The notes below the pieces were generated by a model that searched no databases, was not told the DNA's origin, and worked only from the letters and a program-made list of their open reading frames with translations. The translations under genes were made by a program, and so were the position numbers. 64,000 bases of DNA from JAVBSC01 sp031547305 (GTDB lineage: Bacteria; Desulfobacterota; Desulfovibrionia; Desulfovibrionales; Desulfovibrionaceae): NCBI GenBank assembly GCA_031547305.1, contig JAVBSC010000029.1, forward strand, positions 1 through 64,000. Direction: 5' to 3'. Positions 41,305 through 49,915 of this stretch are shown one piece after another; positions within the stretch are counted from its first letter, which is position 1; every line of letters starts with the position of its first letter.

Positions 41305-42021
41305 CTACCCTCCCAGATAAGCGTCTTTCACCTTCGGGTTTCTCAGTAAATCCTGGCCCGGTCCTTCCAGCACCACGGAGCCGACTTCCAGAATATAAGC
41401 CTTGTGGGCGATGGACAGGGCGGCAAAGGCGTTCTGCTCAATGAGCAGGACGGTTTTGCCCTGGCTGTTGATCTTTTTGATGATGCTGAAGATTTCCTTG
41501 ACCAGGATTGGGGCCAGGCCAAGGGAGGGTTCGTCCAGCATGAGCAGGTCAGGGTTGCTCATGAGCGCACGGCCGACAGCCAGCATTTGCTGTTCGCCGC
41601 CGGAGAGCGTGCCGCCTTTCTGCCAGGAGCGTTCCTTAAGGCGGGGAAACAGGGAATACACCCAGTCCAGGTCCGTGGCTATGCCCTCCCGGTCCTCGCG
41701 GATGTACGCGCCGAGCATCAGGTTTTCCTCCACGGTCAGGTGGGGGAGGATGCGGCGGCCTTCCGGGCTGAGGGCCAGCCCCAGGCGCACTATGTCTTCC
41801 GGGTTTTTGCCGACCAGGTTGACTTCCTTGTTTTTGCCGGAATAAAGAATTTGGCCGCTCACCCCGCGCACCAGGCCGGCCACAGCGCGCACGGTGCTGC
41901 TTTTGCCGGCGCCGTTGGCGCCGATCAAGGTCACGATGCTGCCTTTTTCAATATCCAGGCTGATGCCCTTGACCGCGTGAATACCCCCATAGTGGACGTG
42001 CATGTCCTTTATCTTAAGCAT
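41305..42021 (-). CDS. livF: branched-chain amino acid ABC transporter ATPase LivF
   Basis: 238 residues from the ATG at 42021, overlapping the livG stop by eight bases. Walker A GANGAGKSS (near 37), signature LSGGEQQM (near 138), Walker B LLMLDEPSLGLAP (near 155). HVHYGGIHAVKGISLDIEKG and the LSPEGRRILPHLTVEENL segment identify LivF. One of two ATPases driving the Liv importer; last gene of its operon. Confidence 0.95.
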   Translation of the reverse strand: MLKIKDMHVHYGGIHAVKGISLDIEKGSIVTLIGANGAGKSSTVRAVAGLVRGVSGQILYSGKNKEVNLVGKNPEDIVRLGLALSPEGRRILPHLTVEENLMLGAYIREDREGIATDLDWVYSLFPRLKERSWQKGGTLSGGEQQMLAVGRALMSNPDLLMLDEPSLGLAPILVKEIFSIIKKINSQGKTVLLIEQNAFAALSIAHKAYILEVGSVVLEGPGQDLLRNPKVKDAYLGG

Positions 42022-42826
42022 AGTTGAGGTACTCCTCTCCAAGGTAGGCTTCAATGACCCGCTTGTCGGCGCGGATTTCGTCCGGATTGCCCTGGGCGAT
42101 CAGGCTGCCGTATTCCAGAACCCAGATGTAGGAACACACGCCCATGACCACTTTCATATCGTGCTCGATGAGCAGGATGGTCAGGCTGAAATCCTTGCGG
42201 ATGTCGCGGATAAAGTCCATCAGCTCCGCGCTTTCCTGGGGGTTCATGCCGGCGGCCGGCTCGTCCAGAAGCAGGAAGGTGGGCTCCGTGGCCAGGGCTC
42301 TGGCTATTTCCAGGCGGCGCTGCGCCCCGTAGGGCAGGGAAGAGGCCTTTTCCCCGGCCAGCTTGCCCAGCCCAAGGCGTTCCAGAAGCCCCATGGACTT
42401 TTCGCGGATGCCACGCTCTTCCTTAAGGCAGGGCGGCCAGAACAGCGGCGGCATCCACCACTGGCTGCTGCGGCGCACGTGGCAGCCCACCATGACATTT
42501 TCCAGGGCGGTGCCGTGGGTGAACAGGCGGATGTTCTGGAAAGTCCTGGCTATGCCTTTTGCGCAGATGCGGTGCGGCGGTATGCCGGCGGTACGGCGGC
42601 CGTTAAAGTAGATGGTGCCGGAAGTGGGCTGGTAAAAACCGGTGATCAGGTTGAACACCGTGGTTTTGCCCGCCCCGTTGGGGCCGATCAGCCCGACTAT
42701 CTCGCCCTGGGGCACGTTCATGTCCAGTTCGCTGACCGCGGTGATGCCGCCGAAACGGATGGTCACCTCCGCCATTTTCAGGATGGAGGGCGTGGCAATG
42801 GGTTTTCTGGCTGGTTCGGCGCTCAT
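42014..42826 (-). CDS. livG: branched-chain amino acid ABC transporter ATPase LivG
   Basis: 270 residues from the ATG at 42826, after GGGGAAGAGCAG; it overlaps the livM stop by four bases. Walker A GPNGAGKTTVFNLITG (near 52), TFQNIRLFTHGTALENVMVG (near 100), signature LPYGAQRRLEIARAL (near 165), Walker B FLLLDEPAAGMNP. The C-terminal YGSLIAQGNPDEIRADKRVI and AYLGEEYL are typical LivG. Confidence 0.95.
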   Translation of the reverse strand: MSAEPARKPIATPSILKMAEVTIRFGGITAVSELDMNVPQGEIVGLIGPNGAGKTTVFNLITGFYQPTSGTIYFNGRRTAGIPPHRICAKGIARTFQNIRLFTHGTALENVMVGCHVRRSSQWWMPPLFWPPCLKEERGIREKSMGLLERLGLGKLAGEKASSLPYGAQRRLEIARALATEPTFLLLDEPAAGMNPQESAELMDFIRDIRKDFSLTILLIEHDMKVVMGVCSYIWVLEYGSLIAQGNPDEIRADKRVIEAYLGEEYLNYA

Positions 42827-43863
42827 CTGCTCTTCCCCTTGAAAAGACCGAATATGGCGTTCCAGGTTATTTCGCGCATGCCGATTATGCCCTCCCGCCT
42901 GAAGATGATGATGAACATGAGGGCCACGGAGAATATGACCATGCGCATGCCGGGGATGCCGGGTATATGCAGGTCGCCTATGGTGATCGGGTCCTCGACT
43001 ATGCGCAGCCATTCCAGCATAACGGTTATGACCGCGCTGCCCAGAAGGCTGCCGGTTATGGAACCCAGACCGCCCGCCACCACAATCATCAACACATTGA
43101 AGGTAAGCAGGAAGGTGAACATTTTCGGGTCGATGGTGGTGATCAGCGACCCCAGGAGCGCGCCGCCCACGCCGGCGAAAAAAGCGCCCACGCAAAAGGC
43201 CATGACGCGGTAAAGGAAGGTGTTCACGCCCATGACCTTGGCGGCGATTTCATCGTCGCGGATGGCCTTGAGCACGTTGCCGAAGTTGCTGTTCAAAATG
43301 CTTACCAGCACGTAGACGGTAAAGAGCAGCCATCCGGCGTTGATCCAGATATTGGTGTATGACGGGATGCCCTTGATGCCCAGAGCGCCGTTGGTGATGG
43401 GCGTGGCGTTGGTTATGAGCACGCGGATTATTTCCGCAAAGCCCAGGGTGGCTATGCCCAGGTAGTCTCCCCCCAGGCGCAGCACCGGCATGGCTATAAG
43501 CAGCCCGAACACGGCGGCCACCAGGCCGCCGGCCAGCACTGAGACCACAAACGGGGCATGGAGCACGTCAAATGGCCACATCATCGGCTCCAGCAGCCAG
43601 GTCATTTCCTTTTGCGCGGCCGGCAGAATCAGAATGGCGGAAACATAGGCCCCAATGGCCATAAACCCGGCGTGCCCCAGGGAAAACATGCCGGCGAAAC
43701 CGTAAATGAAGTTCAGGGACAGGGCCAGGATGGCGTTTATTGCTATAAGATTGAGAATCTGCATCTTATAGTTGTCCAGGTTGTGCTCGGCCATCCAGAT
43801 TAGCCACGCGCATACGGCAATAAGAGCGATATTCAGCAGGCGGTTGCGGACTGCGGTATCCAT
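42823..43863 (-). CDS. livM: branched-chain amino acid ABC transporter permease LivM
   Basis: 346 residues, about nine membrane segments. SLNFIYGFAGMFSLGHAGFM (near 48) and LRLGGDYLGIATLGFAEIIR (near 128) are LivM signatures, and the ATPase-contact loop is LKAIRDDEIAAKVMGVN (near 200). The ATG follows GGAGGACAAAATCTGAT. It partners LivH in the inner membrane. Confidence 0.95.
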   Translation of the reverse strand: MDTAVRNRLLNIALIAVCAWLIWMAEHNLDNYKMQILNLIAINAILALSLNFIYGFAGMFSLGHAGFMAIGAYVSAILILPAAQKEMTWLLEPMMWPFDVLHAPFVVSVLAGGLVAAVFGLLIAMPVLRLGGDYLGIATLGFAEIIRVLITNATPITNGALGIKGIPSYTNIWINAGWLLFTVYVLVSILNSNFGNVLKAIRDDEIAAKVMGVNTFLYRVMAFCVGAFFAGVGGALLGSLITTIDPKMFTFLLTFNVLMIVVAGGLGSITGSLLGSAVITVMLEWLRIVEDPITIGDLHIPGIPGMRMVIFSVALMFIIIFRREGIIGMREITWNAIFGLFKGKSR

Positions 43864-43864
43864 A

Positions 43865-44926
43865 TCAGATTTTGTCCTCCAGCTTTTCGCCCATGAGGCC
43901 GGTGGGCTTCAGGAGCAGGATGACGATGAGCAGCACAAACGCGAAGGCGTCCCGGTAGCCGGACAAATCCGGAAAAAAGGCCACGGTCATGATCTCTATG
44001 AAGCCTATGAGCAGTCCGCCGACCACCGCCCCGCGCACAGAGCCTATGCCGCCGACCACGGCGGCGATAAACGCTTTAAGGCCGGGCATGATGCCCATGA
44101 AGGGATGCACCTGCGGGAAGCGCAGAGCCCACATGATGCCGGCCGCGGCCGCCAGGGCGGAGCCCAGGCCGAAAGTCAGGGCGATGATCTTGTCCACGGA
44201 AACGCCCATGAGCCGGGTGGTCTCAATGTCCTTGGATATGGCGCGCATGGCCAGGCCCGGCTTGGTGCGGTGCACCACCCACAAAAGCCCGAGCACCAGG
44301 GCGGCGGTCATGGCCACAATGACCAGAGACAACGGCAGGATGCGCACTTTGCCGACGATTATGGGATCCATGAGCCATTCCGGCTGGTAAACCGGCCGGG
44401 GCAAGCCGCGAAAAAGCACCAGGCAGAGGTTTTCCATTAAAAAGGAAATGCCTATGGCGCTGATCAGGGCGGAAATGCGCGGAGCGTCGCGCAAAGGCCG
44501 GTAGGCCACGCGGTCCACGACTATGCCGCAGATGGTGGTGGCGCCTATGGCTATGGCCACGGCCAGTATCCAGCTCATGGGGAAGAACCTGGTGTAGGCG
44601 TAGCACAGCCAGATGCCCACGGAAAAAATCAGGGCGACTTTTCTGTTCATCACCCAGAATGACAGGATGGTGGGCAGAAGCGCCAGAACAAAGGAAAGCG
44701 CCCAGCGCTGAACGCCGAGGCCCAGCAAAAATTCGGTAAAGGGCATGTCCGGCGAGATGGTGCCGAAAAAGACGAAATACGCGCCGATCATAAAAATATC
44801 GCCGTGGGCGAAGTTGATCAGGCGCAAAATCCCGTAGACCATGGAATAGCCTATGGCAATAAGGCCGTACAGGGCGCCGAGGGTAAGGGCGTTGAAGAAA
44901 TGCTGGATGAACATTTCCAGACTCAT
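43865..44926 (-). CDS. livH: branched-chain amino acid ABC transporter permease LivH
   Basis: 353 residues, longer than many LivH (about 300) because of an extra hydrophobic stretch near residues 70-120. LGALYGLIAIGYSMVYGILR and LINFAHGDIFMIGAYF (near 17-50) and AFIAAVVGGIGSVRGAVVGG (near 285) mark the family. The ATPase-contact loop is AISKDIETTRLMGVS. The ATG follows AGGAGCGGCGCCC. Confidence 0.94.
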   Translation of the reverse strand: MSLEMFIQHFFNALTLGALYGLIAIGYSMVYGILRLINFAHGDIFMIGAYFVFFGTISPDMPFTEFLLGLGVQRWALSFVLALLPTILSFWVMNRKVALIFSVGIWLCYAYTRFFPMSWILAVAIAIGATTICGIVVDRVAYRPLRDAPRISALISAIGISFLMENLCLVLFRGLPRPVYQPEWLMDPIIVGKVRILPLSLVIVAMTAALVLGLLWVVHRTKPGLAMRAISKDIETTRLMGVSVDKIIALTFGLGSALAAAAGIMWALRFPQVHPFMGIMPGLKAFIAAVVGGIGSVRGAVVGGLLIGFIEIMTVAFFPDLSGYRDAFAFVLLIVILLLKPTGLMGEKLEDKI

Positions 44927-45106
44927 GGGCGCCGCTCCTGTTCTGCATGGCTGATCATTACCGCACCTTCTTTAGGGAAAAAGCTACATTATGAAAACAA
45001 AGAGAACCGCTGGCGGGCATTGCCAGCATCGTCCGCCAACGGAACGCCGGCAAAACCGGCAAAAGCGGGCTGTGCCGCAAAACGGCAAAAGCAAAGCCAG
45101 CCGTCA

Positions 45107-45139
45107 GGGCAAATAAACATTTTCAACGCTAATTTGCTC
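45107..45139. repeat. intergenic hairpin repeat (copy E)
   Basis: GGGCAAATAAACATTTTCAA followed by CGCTAATTTGCTC. Outer arms pair; the inner bases are those of copy C in opposite orientation. It lies between the livK and livH genes. Confidence 0.65.
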
Positions 45140-45145
45140 TGGAAA

Positions 45146-45176
45146 GGCGCCGGGAAGCGCAACGCTCCCCGACGCC
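45146..45176 (-). promoter_or_regulatory. hairpin between the Liv binding protein gene and livH
   Basis: GGCGCCGGGA pairs with TCCCCGACGCC just after the binding protein stop codon. Like the dctP-dctQ junction, it is a stem at a binding-protein/permease boundary that could give excess binding protein. Confidence 0.55.
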
Positions 45177-45197
45177 ATGAAAGGCGCTTGACCGTGG

Positions 45198-46322
45198 CTA
45201 TTCGGGCTGCACTTCGCCCAGATAGACGCGCTTGCCGTTTTGGATTTCGATCACGCCTATGGGCATGGATGGGTTGTGATCCGCGTCCAAAGTAAGCACG
45301 CCCATGGGGGTGGCCAGATCCTTGGTTGCCGCCAGAGCCTTGGTAATGGCTTCCGGATCCGCGGACCCCGCCCTCTTTATGGCGTCATACAGCATAAAGT
45401 AAGCGGTGTAACCCAAGGCCGCGTTGCAGTTGGTGGGCTTGTCGCCGTAGGCTTTTTTCCAGGCTTCGGTAAATTTTTTGGCTTCCGGGTTCATGGCGGG
45501 CATATCCGGATCATAGGGGAAGGCGGTGTGCAGGAAGCCTTCCGCGGCTTTGCCGGCTATTTCCACGGCCATGGGGTTATCCATTGCGTCCCCGCCCATA
45601 ATGCGGAATTTGGCGCCCAGTTCGCGGGCCTGCTTAAGAATGATGCCGCCCTCCGCAAAGTAGCCCGGCACAAAAACCACGTCCGGTTCCTTGCTGATAA
45701 GTTCGGTAAGCTGCGCGGTGAAGTCCTGGTCGCCGGCGTTGTACATCAGCTTGGACACGACTTCGCCGCCAAGGCGCTTGAAGGAACGCTCAAAAAAGGC
45801 GCTCAGCCCCACGGCGTAGTCGCTGGAGACTTCGACCAGCACGGCGGCTTTCTTGGCCTTAAGGGTGCGTACGGCGTATGTGGCCGCGCCGGCGCCCTGG
45901 TAGGGATCGATAAAGCAGGCGCGGAAGTAGTACTTTTTGCCTTGGGTGACCAGGGGGTTGGTGCAGGATGTGCCGATGGCCGGCACTTTGGCCTTTTCGG
46001 TAACGTCGCCGCCGGCCAGAGCCAGCGAGGAGGCGTAGCTGCCCAGGATGGCCACGACCTTGTCTTTTTCGATCAGGCGCTTGACCGCGTTGGCGGCTTC
46101 AATTTTATCGGACTTGTTGTCAACGATGAACAGTTGAATCTTCTGGCCCAGCACTTCCGGCATTTCCTTGTTGGCCAACTGCATGCCGTCAACTTCCAAC
46201 TGGCCGACAAAAGCGTTCTGTCCGGACATTGGCTCGTAAATCCCGACGCGGATTTCCGCATTGGCCGTACCGCTGAGGACCAGAACCATAAAAAGCGCAT
46301 AAACAATCGATTTTAAACGCAT
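45198..46322 (-). CDS. livK: branched-chain amino acid-type ABC periplasmic binding protein
   Basis: 374 residues. Signal peptide SIVYALFMVLVLSGTANA, then IRVGIYEPMSGQNAFVGQLE, the start of a Peripla_BP_6 domain. ILGSYASSLALAGGDVTEKA (near 92) and VPAIGTSCTNPLVT (near 113) line the ligand cleft. LivK-type proteins bind leucine, isoleucine and valine, but relatives bind amides, urea or aromatic acids, so the ligand is open. First gene of livKHMGF; a Rex/CRP-like palindrome lies 250 bases upstream. Confidence 0.92.
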   Translation of the reverse strand: MRLKSIVYALFMVLVLSGTANAEIRVGIYEPMSGQNAFVGQLEVDGMQLANKEMPEVLGQKIQLFIVDNKSDKIEAANAVKRLIEKDKVVAILGSYASSLALAGGDVTEKAKVPAIGTSCTNPLVTQGKKYYFRACFIDPYQGAGAATYAVRTLKAKKAAVLVEVSSDYAVGLSAFFERSFKRLGGEVVSKLMYNAGDQDFTAQLTELISKEPDVVFVPGYFAEGGIILKQARELGAKFRIMGGDAMDNPMAVEIAGKAAEGFLHTAFPYDPDMPAMNPEAKKFTEAWKKAYGDKPTNCNAALGYTAYFMLYDAIKRAGSADPEAITKALAATKDLATPMGVLTLDADHNPSMPIGVIEIQNGKRVYLGEVQPE

Positions 46323-46571
46323 TTGCCAGCCTCCTGGTTAAAAGTTGAACTTAGGAAAGAGCGAAAAAACTGTATTAAATGTAAACTGAAGAAAGATGCA
46401 ACGCAAGCGCCCCGGCTACTGTTTCAGTCTGGCCGACATTATTTTTTACCGATTTTATCAAGTAATTTCAAAGAGAAAAGAAAAATAAGAATTTTTTGCG
46501 CCAAAATCGGCATAGCAGTGCATCATAGTGGGAACAAAGCAACAGAGCTGCGAAGCTCGCTTGCATTAATT

Positions 46572-46589
46572 TTGTGAAATGAATCACAA
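46572..46589. promoter_or_regulatory. Rex/CRP-like operator upstream of liv
   Basis: TTGTGAAATGAATCACAA: a perfect 6-6-6 palindrome matching the CRP-type consensus core, and one base off the Rex consensus TTGTGAA-N4-TTCACAA. It lies 250 bases upstream of the liv binding protein start. Confidence 0.6.
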
Positions 46590-46611
46590 TCAGGCGGGAC
46601 GCTTGCAAGTC

Positions 46612-46640
46612 CAAATAAAAATTATCCTAATTTTTATTTG
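46612..46640. repeat. perfect 13-bp AT-rich hairpin
   Basis: CAAATAAAAATTA, loop TCC, TAATTTTTATTTG. The TCC loop is the same as in the repeat at 30247-30279, so it may be a divergent family member or an operator. Confidence 0.7.
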
Positions 46641-46744
46641 AAATTTGAATACGCGGCATCCTTAGCGTGCAGCAACGCATTCGTAAGGATGGACTAACAT
46701 GAAAATGATAAATCTTTCCATAATATATAAATCCGGCAGCTCAA

Positions 46745-46797
46745 GCAAAGACAAAAAAATATGGACTCACTCTTTCTCTGGAGTCCATGTTTTTTGC
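46745..46797 (-). terminator. terminator of the TPR gene
   Basis: ATGGACTC at 46761-46768 pairs with GAGTCCAT at 46781-46788, flanked by A7 on the left and T6 on the right, so it can work in both directions. On the minus strand the tail reads TATTTTTTTGTCTTTGC, identical to the terminator at 33399. Confidence 0.88.
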
Positions 46798-46884
46798 ATT
46801 TCCGGGTGTCTGTCGTTAATTACAGATAATCTCTGAGAAACATGTACGGAACTGATGAGCCGTTCAACATTATTCCTCTTCAAA

Positions 46885-47694
46885 TCATGATGGCGGATTC
46901 AGCTTTTTTTCAGCATAAGCGGCAAGCTTGCGCGCTTCCACGAACTCCGGGTCCAGTTCCAGGGCTTTTTGCCCGGCGGCCATGGCTTTCTCCCAATCCT
47001 GGCTGTCTATGTACAGGCGCCCCAGGTTAAAGTAAATGTTCGAGTCCTGGTCATCCAGGGCCAGAGCTTTGTTGAAATATTCCCGGGCCGCGTCAAAACG
47101 GCCGAGCTTGCGCATGGATATGGCCAAATGGTTGTAACCGTAGGCGGAGCACCCCCCCATGTCGGCGGCGCTCTCCAGGTGCCCCGTGGCGTCGTCCAGA
47201 AGCCCGGCTTTCAGGAACCGCTCGCCTATGTCCACGCGCAGGTCCGCGTCGTCCGCGTGCTCGGCCGCCAGGTCGGAAAAAGTCCGGCGCGCCTCCTGGT
47301 GTCGGCCCTGGTCCAGTTCGGCCTGGCCTTTGGCCAGGGCATCGCGTTTGGCGGCCTGGGCGGCGTCAAAGCTGACCTGGGCGGATTCAAGGGCTTCCTC
47401 GCTCAAAACTTCCAACAACGAGTCCAGCACCTCCAGAAATTCCCGTTCATGCCCCTGCTCGTAAGCCAGGCTCAGGGGAAAAATTTTGCGCACCGTGGCG
47501 TTGTTGCCTATGTGCGCGGCCGCGTCGCTGATGAGCTGGGCGAATTCCTCGCGCTCGCCTTTAAGCAGGCCATGCTGAAGCATAATCAACACGCCCGCGC
47601 GCGCGCTCTTCACCGCCGGCAGAATGTTGTTCTGCCTGAGCATGGAGTTGACCTGGACCAGCTGACGCCTGGCGCCGCTTAACGCTTGAGACAT
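46885..47694 (-). CDS. tetratricopeptide repeat protein
   Basis: 269 residues, no signal peptide. At least three TPR units occupy residues about 120-265: AKGQAELDQGRHQEARRTFS, YNHLAISMRKLGRFDAAREY and YFNLGRLYIDSQDWEKAMAA, each with the W/L-G-Y-A-F-A-P pattern. The first 110 residues are helical without a recognised domain. Such proteins scaffold complexes; the partner is unknown. Single gene with its own terminator. The ATG follows GGGGGCTTCACC. Confidence 0.85.
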   Translation of the reverse strand: MSQALSGARRQLVQVNSMLRQNNILPAVKSARAGVLIMLQHGLLKGEREEFAQLISDAAAHIGNNATVRKIFPLSLAYEQGHEREFLEVLDSLLEVLSEEALESAQVSFDAAQAAKRDALAKGQAELDQGRHQEARRTFSDLAAEHADDADLRVDIGERFLKAGLLDDATGHLESAADMGGCSAYGYNHLAISMRKLGRFDAAREYFNKALALDDQDSNIYFNLGRLYIDSQDWEKAMAAGQKALELDPEFVEARKLAAYAEKKLNPPS

Positions 47695-48002
47695 GGTGAA
47701 GCCCCCTGGACACCGGCCTTTGATTTCAGATAAAATCTCATGTTAAAATAATGGATATAGTCTTTTTGTTATTATGGCAATGCGGGAAATAATTTAGGGG
47801 GTTGCCGGGCGTTTTCCGTAGCTGGAGCAAGCAGGTGTTTTCAATGTCACAGATTGCCGCAAACCCCGCAAGGCCGGGGTTTGGGCGGCACGCCCACTCC
47901 GGCGCTCCACGGCGGCAATGAATGCCCCCCGCGCCTACGCGGCGGGTTGTCGCCAAAGAAGGTTTTGTCAACAGCCTCAAACATTTTTAATGTTAGTTCG
48001 CG
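47695..48002. other. gap between carA and the TPR gene
   Basis: 308 bases. AT-rich near 47720-47775, upstream of the TPR gene. A stem AAACCCCG/CGGGGTTT lies at 47861-47882, and TTTTAATGTTAGTTCGCGCTAA at 47984-48005, running into the carA stop, resembles the right arm of the dispersed repeat. No gene. Confidence 0.55.
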
Positions 48003-49082
48003 CTAAAAAGAGCCTCTGAACTTGTGAAGCATCCCCGCCGCGCCGTCTTCCGGCAAAAACAGCGCGCCGGATATGGGCTTTTCCCTGTGGCTAAAAGCTT
48101 CCAGCGAAGCGTCGTGCAAGTTTGCCAGTATGGCCGCTAGCGGGCCCTGTCCATTTAATTCCAGGGTCTGGCCGTGGTGCTGGCTGGTGATGTGTACCCG
48201 GCCGTTGCGCAAATCCCTGGCGGGTTGGTTGTGGCCGTGATGCCCGAAGGGAAGCGTTTGGAGGCGCGCGCCGAAACTCAGGCCCAGAACCAGAGCCCCC
48301 AGACCGCAGCCAAAGGTGGGCAGGCTGAGCGCAAAATCCCGCAGGCCCGGCAGCCTGGCGGCCAATTCAGCCGCATCGCCCGGACCGTCGCTTAAGACCA
48401 GAGCCTGAGGCCGGCAGTCCCTCACCTGCTCCAGTCCTTCCCCGGCCGGAGCCAGGATCACTTCGCAGCCCAGTTTGTGCAGGCTGTCCAACAGGCTGCG
48501 CCGCGCTCCGAAATCCAGAACCGCCACCCTGGGCTGTTTGCCTGGGCCGCTCTGGCCCGCCGGATTCATGGGGTGCAGGGAACCGTCCGCGTCATGCAGC
48601 GCCAGCCCGCGATAATCCGGAACAAGGGGCGCGGTTTTGGGCAAAGCGCCGGCTTTGGCCGCAAGCTCCGCCGGGTTGGCGCTTTCCGTAGAAACAACCC
48701 CGCGCAGCGTGCCTTTGTCTCGCAAGTGCAGAGCCAGGGCGCGGGTATCCACGCCTTCCACCCCCAGAACGCCGTGCCGCTTCAAAAGATCCGGCAACGA
48801 GCCTTCGGCCAGCCAGTTGGAGGGAATGCGGCAGCATTCCTTGACCACCAAAGCGGCGGCCCGCACGCGGCTGGACTCCATGTCCGCTTGGTTCACCCCA
48901 TAGTTGCCGACCAACGGATAGCTCAAGCACAAAATTTCGCCGGCGCAGGCCGGATCGCTCAGGCGTTCCTGATACCCGCTGATGCCGGTGTGAAACACGA
49001 AGCGGCCGGCAGCCTCGCCGGGGCCGGTAAAGGATTTTCCAGCCAGGGTGAATCCGTCTTCCAGGCAGATCAAAGCGTTCAT
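48003..49082 (-). CDS. carA: carbamoyl-phosphate synthase small subunit with altered glutaminase site
   Basis: 359 residues, slightly shorter than E. coli CarA (382). The N-terminal CarA domain is clear: FVFHTGISGYQERLSDPAC (near 29), YPLVGNYGVNQADMESSR (near 55). The C-terminal class I amidotransferase fold is recognisable (VLSDGPGD, FGHHGHNQPARDL, ITSQHHGQ), but the nucleophile elbow normally PILGICLGHQ reads PTFGCGLGAL, with Gly in place of the catalytic Cys, and the HPEASPGP motif reads LPEDGAAG, losing the catalytic His. Glutamine hydrolysis is therefore doubtful. It overlaps kdsB by four bases; carB is not nearby. Confidence 0.88.
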   Translation of the reverse strand: MNALICLEDGFTLAGKSFTGPGEAAGRFVFHTGISGYQERLSDPACAGEILCLSYPLVGNYGVNQADMESSRVRAAALVVKECCRIPSNWLAEGSLPDLLKRHGVLGVEGVDTRALALHLRDKGTLRGVVSTESANPAELAAKAGALPKTAPLVPDYRGLALHDADGSLHPMNPAGQSGPGKQPRVAVLDFGARRSLLDSLHKLGCEVILAPAGEGLEQVRDCRPQALVLSDGPGDAAELAARLPGLRDFALSLPTFGCGLGALVLGLSFGARLQTLPFGHHGHNQPARDLRNGRVHITSQHHGQTLELNGQGPLAAILANLHDASLEAFSHREKPISGALFLPEDGAAGMLHKFRGSF

Positions 49083-49915
49083 TGAGATTCCTTTAATAAT
49101 ATTTCCAAAATCTTCGGCAGATCTTCCGGCCTATCCACGCCGTGGCTCAAATGCCGGGTCAGGGCCACGCGAATGGGGATGTTGTTTTCCAAAAAACGCA
49201 ATTGCTCCAGTTTTTCCAACTGCTCCAATGGCGAAGGCGCAAATCCGGTAAAAGCCTCCAGAGCTTCCAGCCGGAAGGCGTATAAGCCCACATGCAGCAA
49301 ATACGGCGGCGGACCCAGATATTCGCCGTCCCGAATGAACGGAATGGACGCGCGGGAAAAATACAGGGCGTCGCCGTTTTTTGCGGTGATCACCTTGACC
49401 CGGTCCGGCAGGGCCGCTTCCTCCCGTTCCATGGGGCGGGCCAGTGTGCTCACGCGCACGGCCGGATCCCTGAACGGTTCCAGCAGTTGGCTGAGCATGC
49501 CCGGCTCCAGGGCCGGCTCGTCGCCCTGGATGTTCGCCACAATGCTGTCCCTGGGCAAACCCAGGCGCACGGCGGCCTCACGGATGCGATCCGTGCCGCT
49601 CTGGTGTTCCGCTGAAGTCATAATCACCGGCACGCCACGCTCTTTCGCCGCGTCAAAAATCCTCCGGTCATCCGTGGCCAGGGTCACGGATTGCAGTTCG
49701 GCGCAACGGGAAGCCCGTTCCCAGACATGCAGGAACATTGGCTTGCCGAGAATATCCGCCAGGGGTTTGCCGGGAAAGCGGTTGGAAGCGTAACGGGCCG
49801 GAATGATTCCGAAGCAGGGACCGCGCCCTGTCTGGGCGAGCTGGGGTTTTTCCCGCTGGATGGAAGATGGGCTGGGCAGCAAAATAGAATCCTTATCGTA
49901 CTTGCCGGGCGGCAT
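49079..49915 (-). CDS. kdsB: 3-deoxy-manno-octulosonate cytidylyltransferase
   Basis: 278 residues. Activates KDO with CTP for lipopolysaccharide core synthesis, so the cell has a Gram-negative outer membrane. The core begins FGIIPARYASNRFPGKPLAD (near 35), with HQSGTDRI (near 103), VANIQGDEPALEP (near 123) and YFSRASIPF (near 187). E. coli KdsB is 248 residues; the extra 30 at the N-terminus suggest the true start may be an in-frame TTG near 49880, though no clear ribosome site marks either. The gene overlaps carA (ATGA). Confidence 0.93.
   Translation of the reverse strand: MPPGKYDKDSILLPSPSSIQREKPQLAQTGRGPCFGIIPARYASNRFPGKPLADILGKPMFLHVWERASRCAELQSVTLATDDRRIFDAAKERGVPVIMTSAEHQSGTDRIREAAVRLGLPRDSIVANIQGDEPALEPGMLSQLLEPFRDPAVRVSTLARPMEREEAALPDRVKVITAKNGDALYFSRASIPFIRDGEYLGPPPYLLHVGLYAFRLEALEAFTGFAPSPLEQLEKLEQLRFLENNIPIRVALTRHLSHGVDRPEDLPKILEILLKESQ

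Larger units (their letters stand above)
46323..46884. other. liv upstream region: palindromes and TPR-gene terminator
   Basis: 562 bases, AT-rich. From right to left: a terminator (46745-46797) for the TPR gene, an imperfect stem CATCCTTA/TAAGGATG (46657-46691), a perfect 13-bp AT hairpin (46612-46640) and an 18-base TTGTGA-N6-TCACAA palindrome (46572-46589). No gene found. The liv promoter probably lies between 46330 and 46610. Confidence 0.7.
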
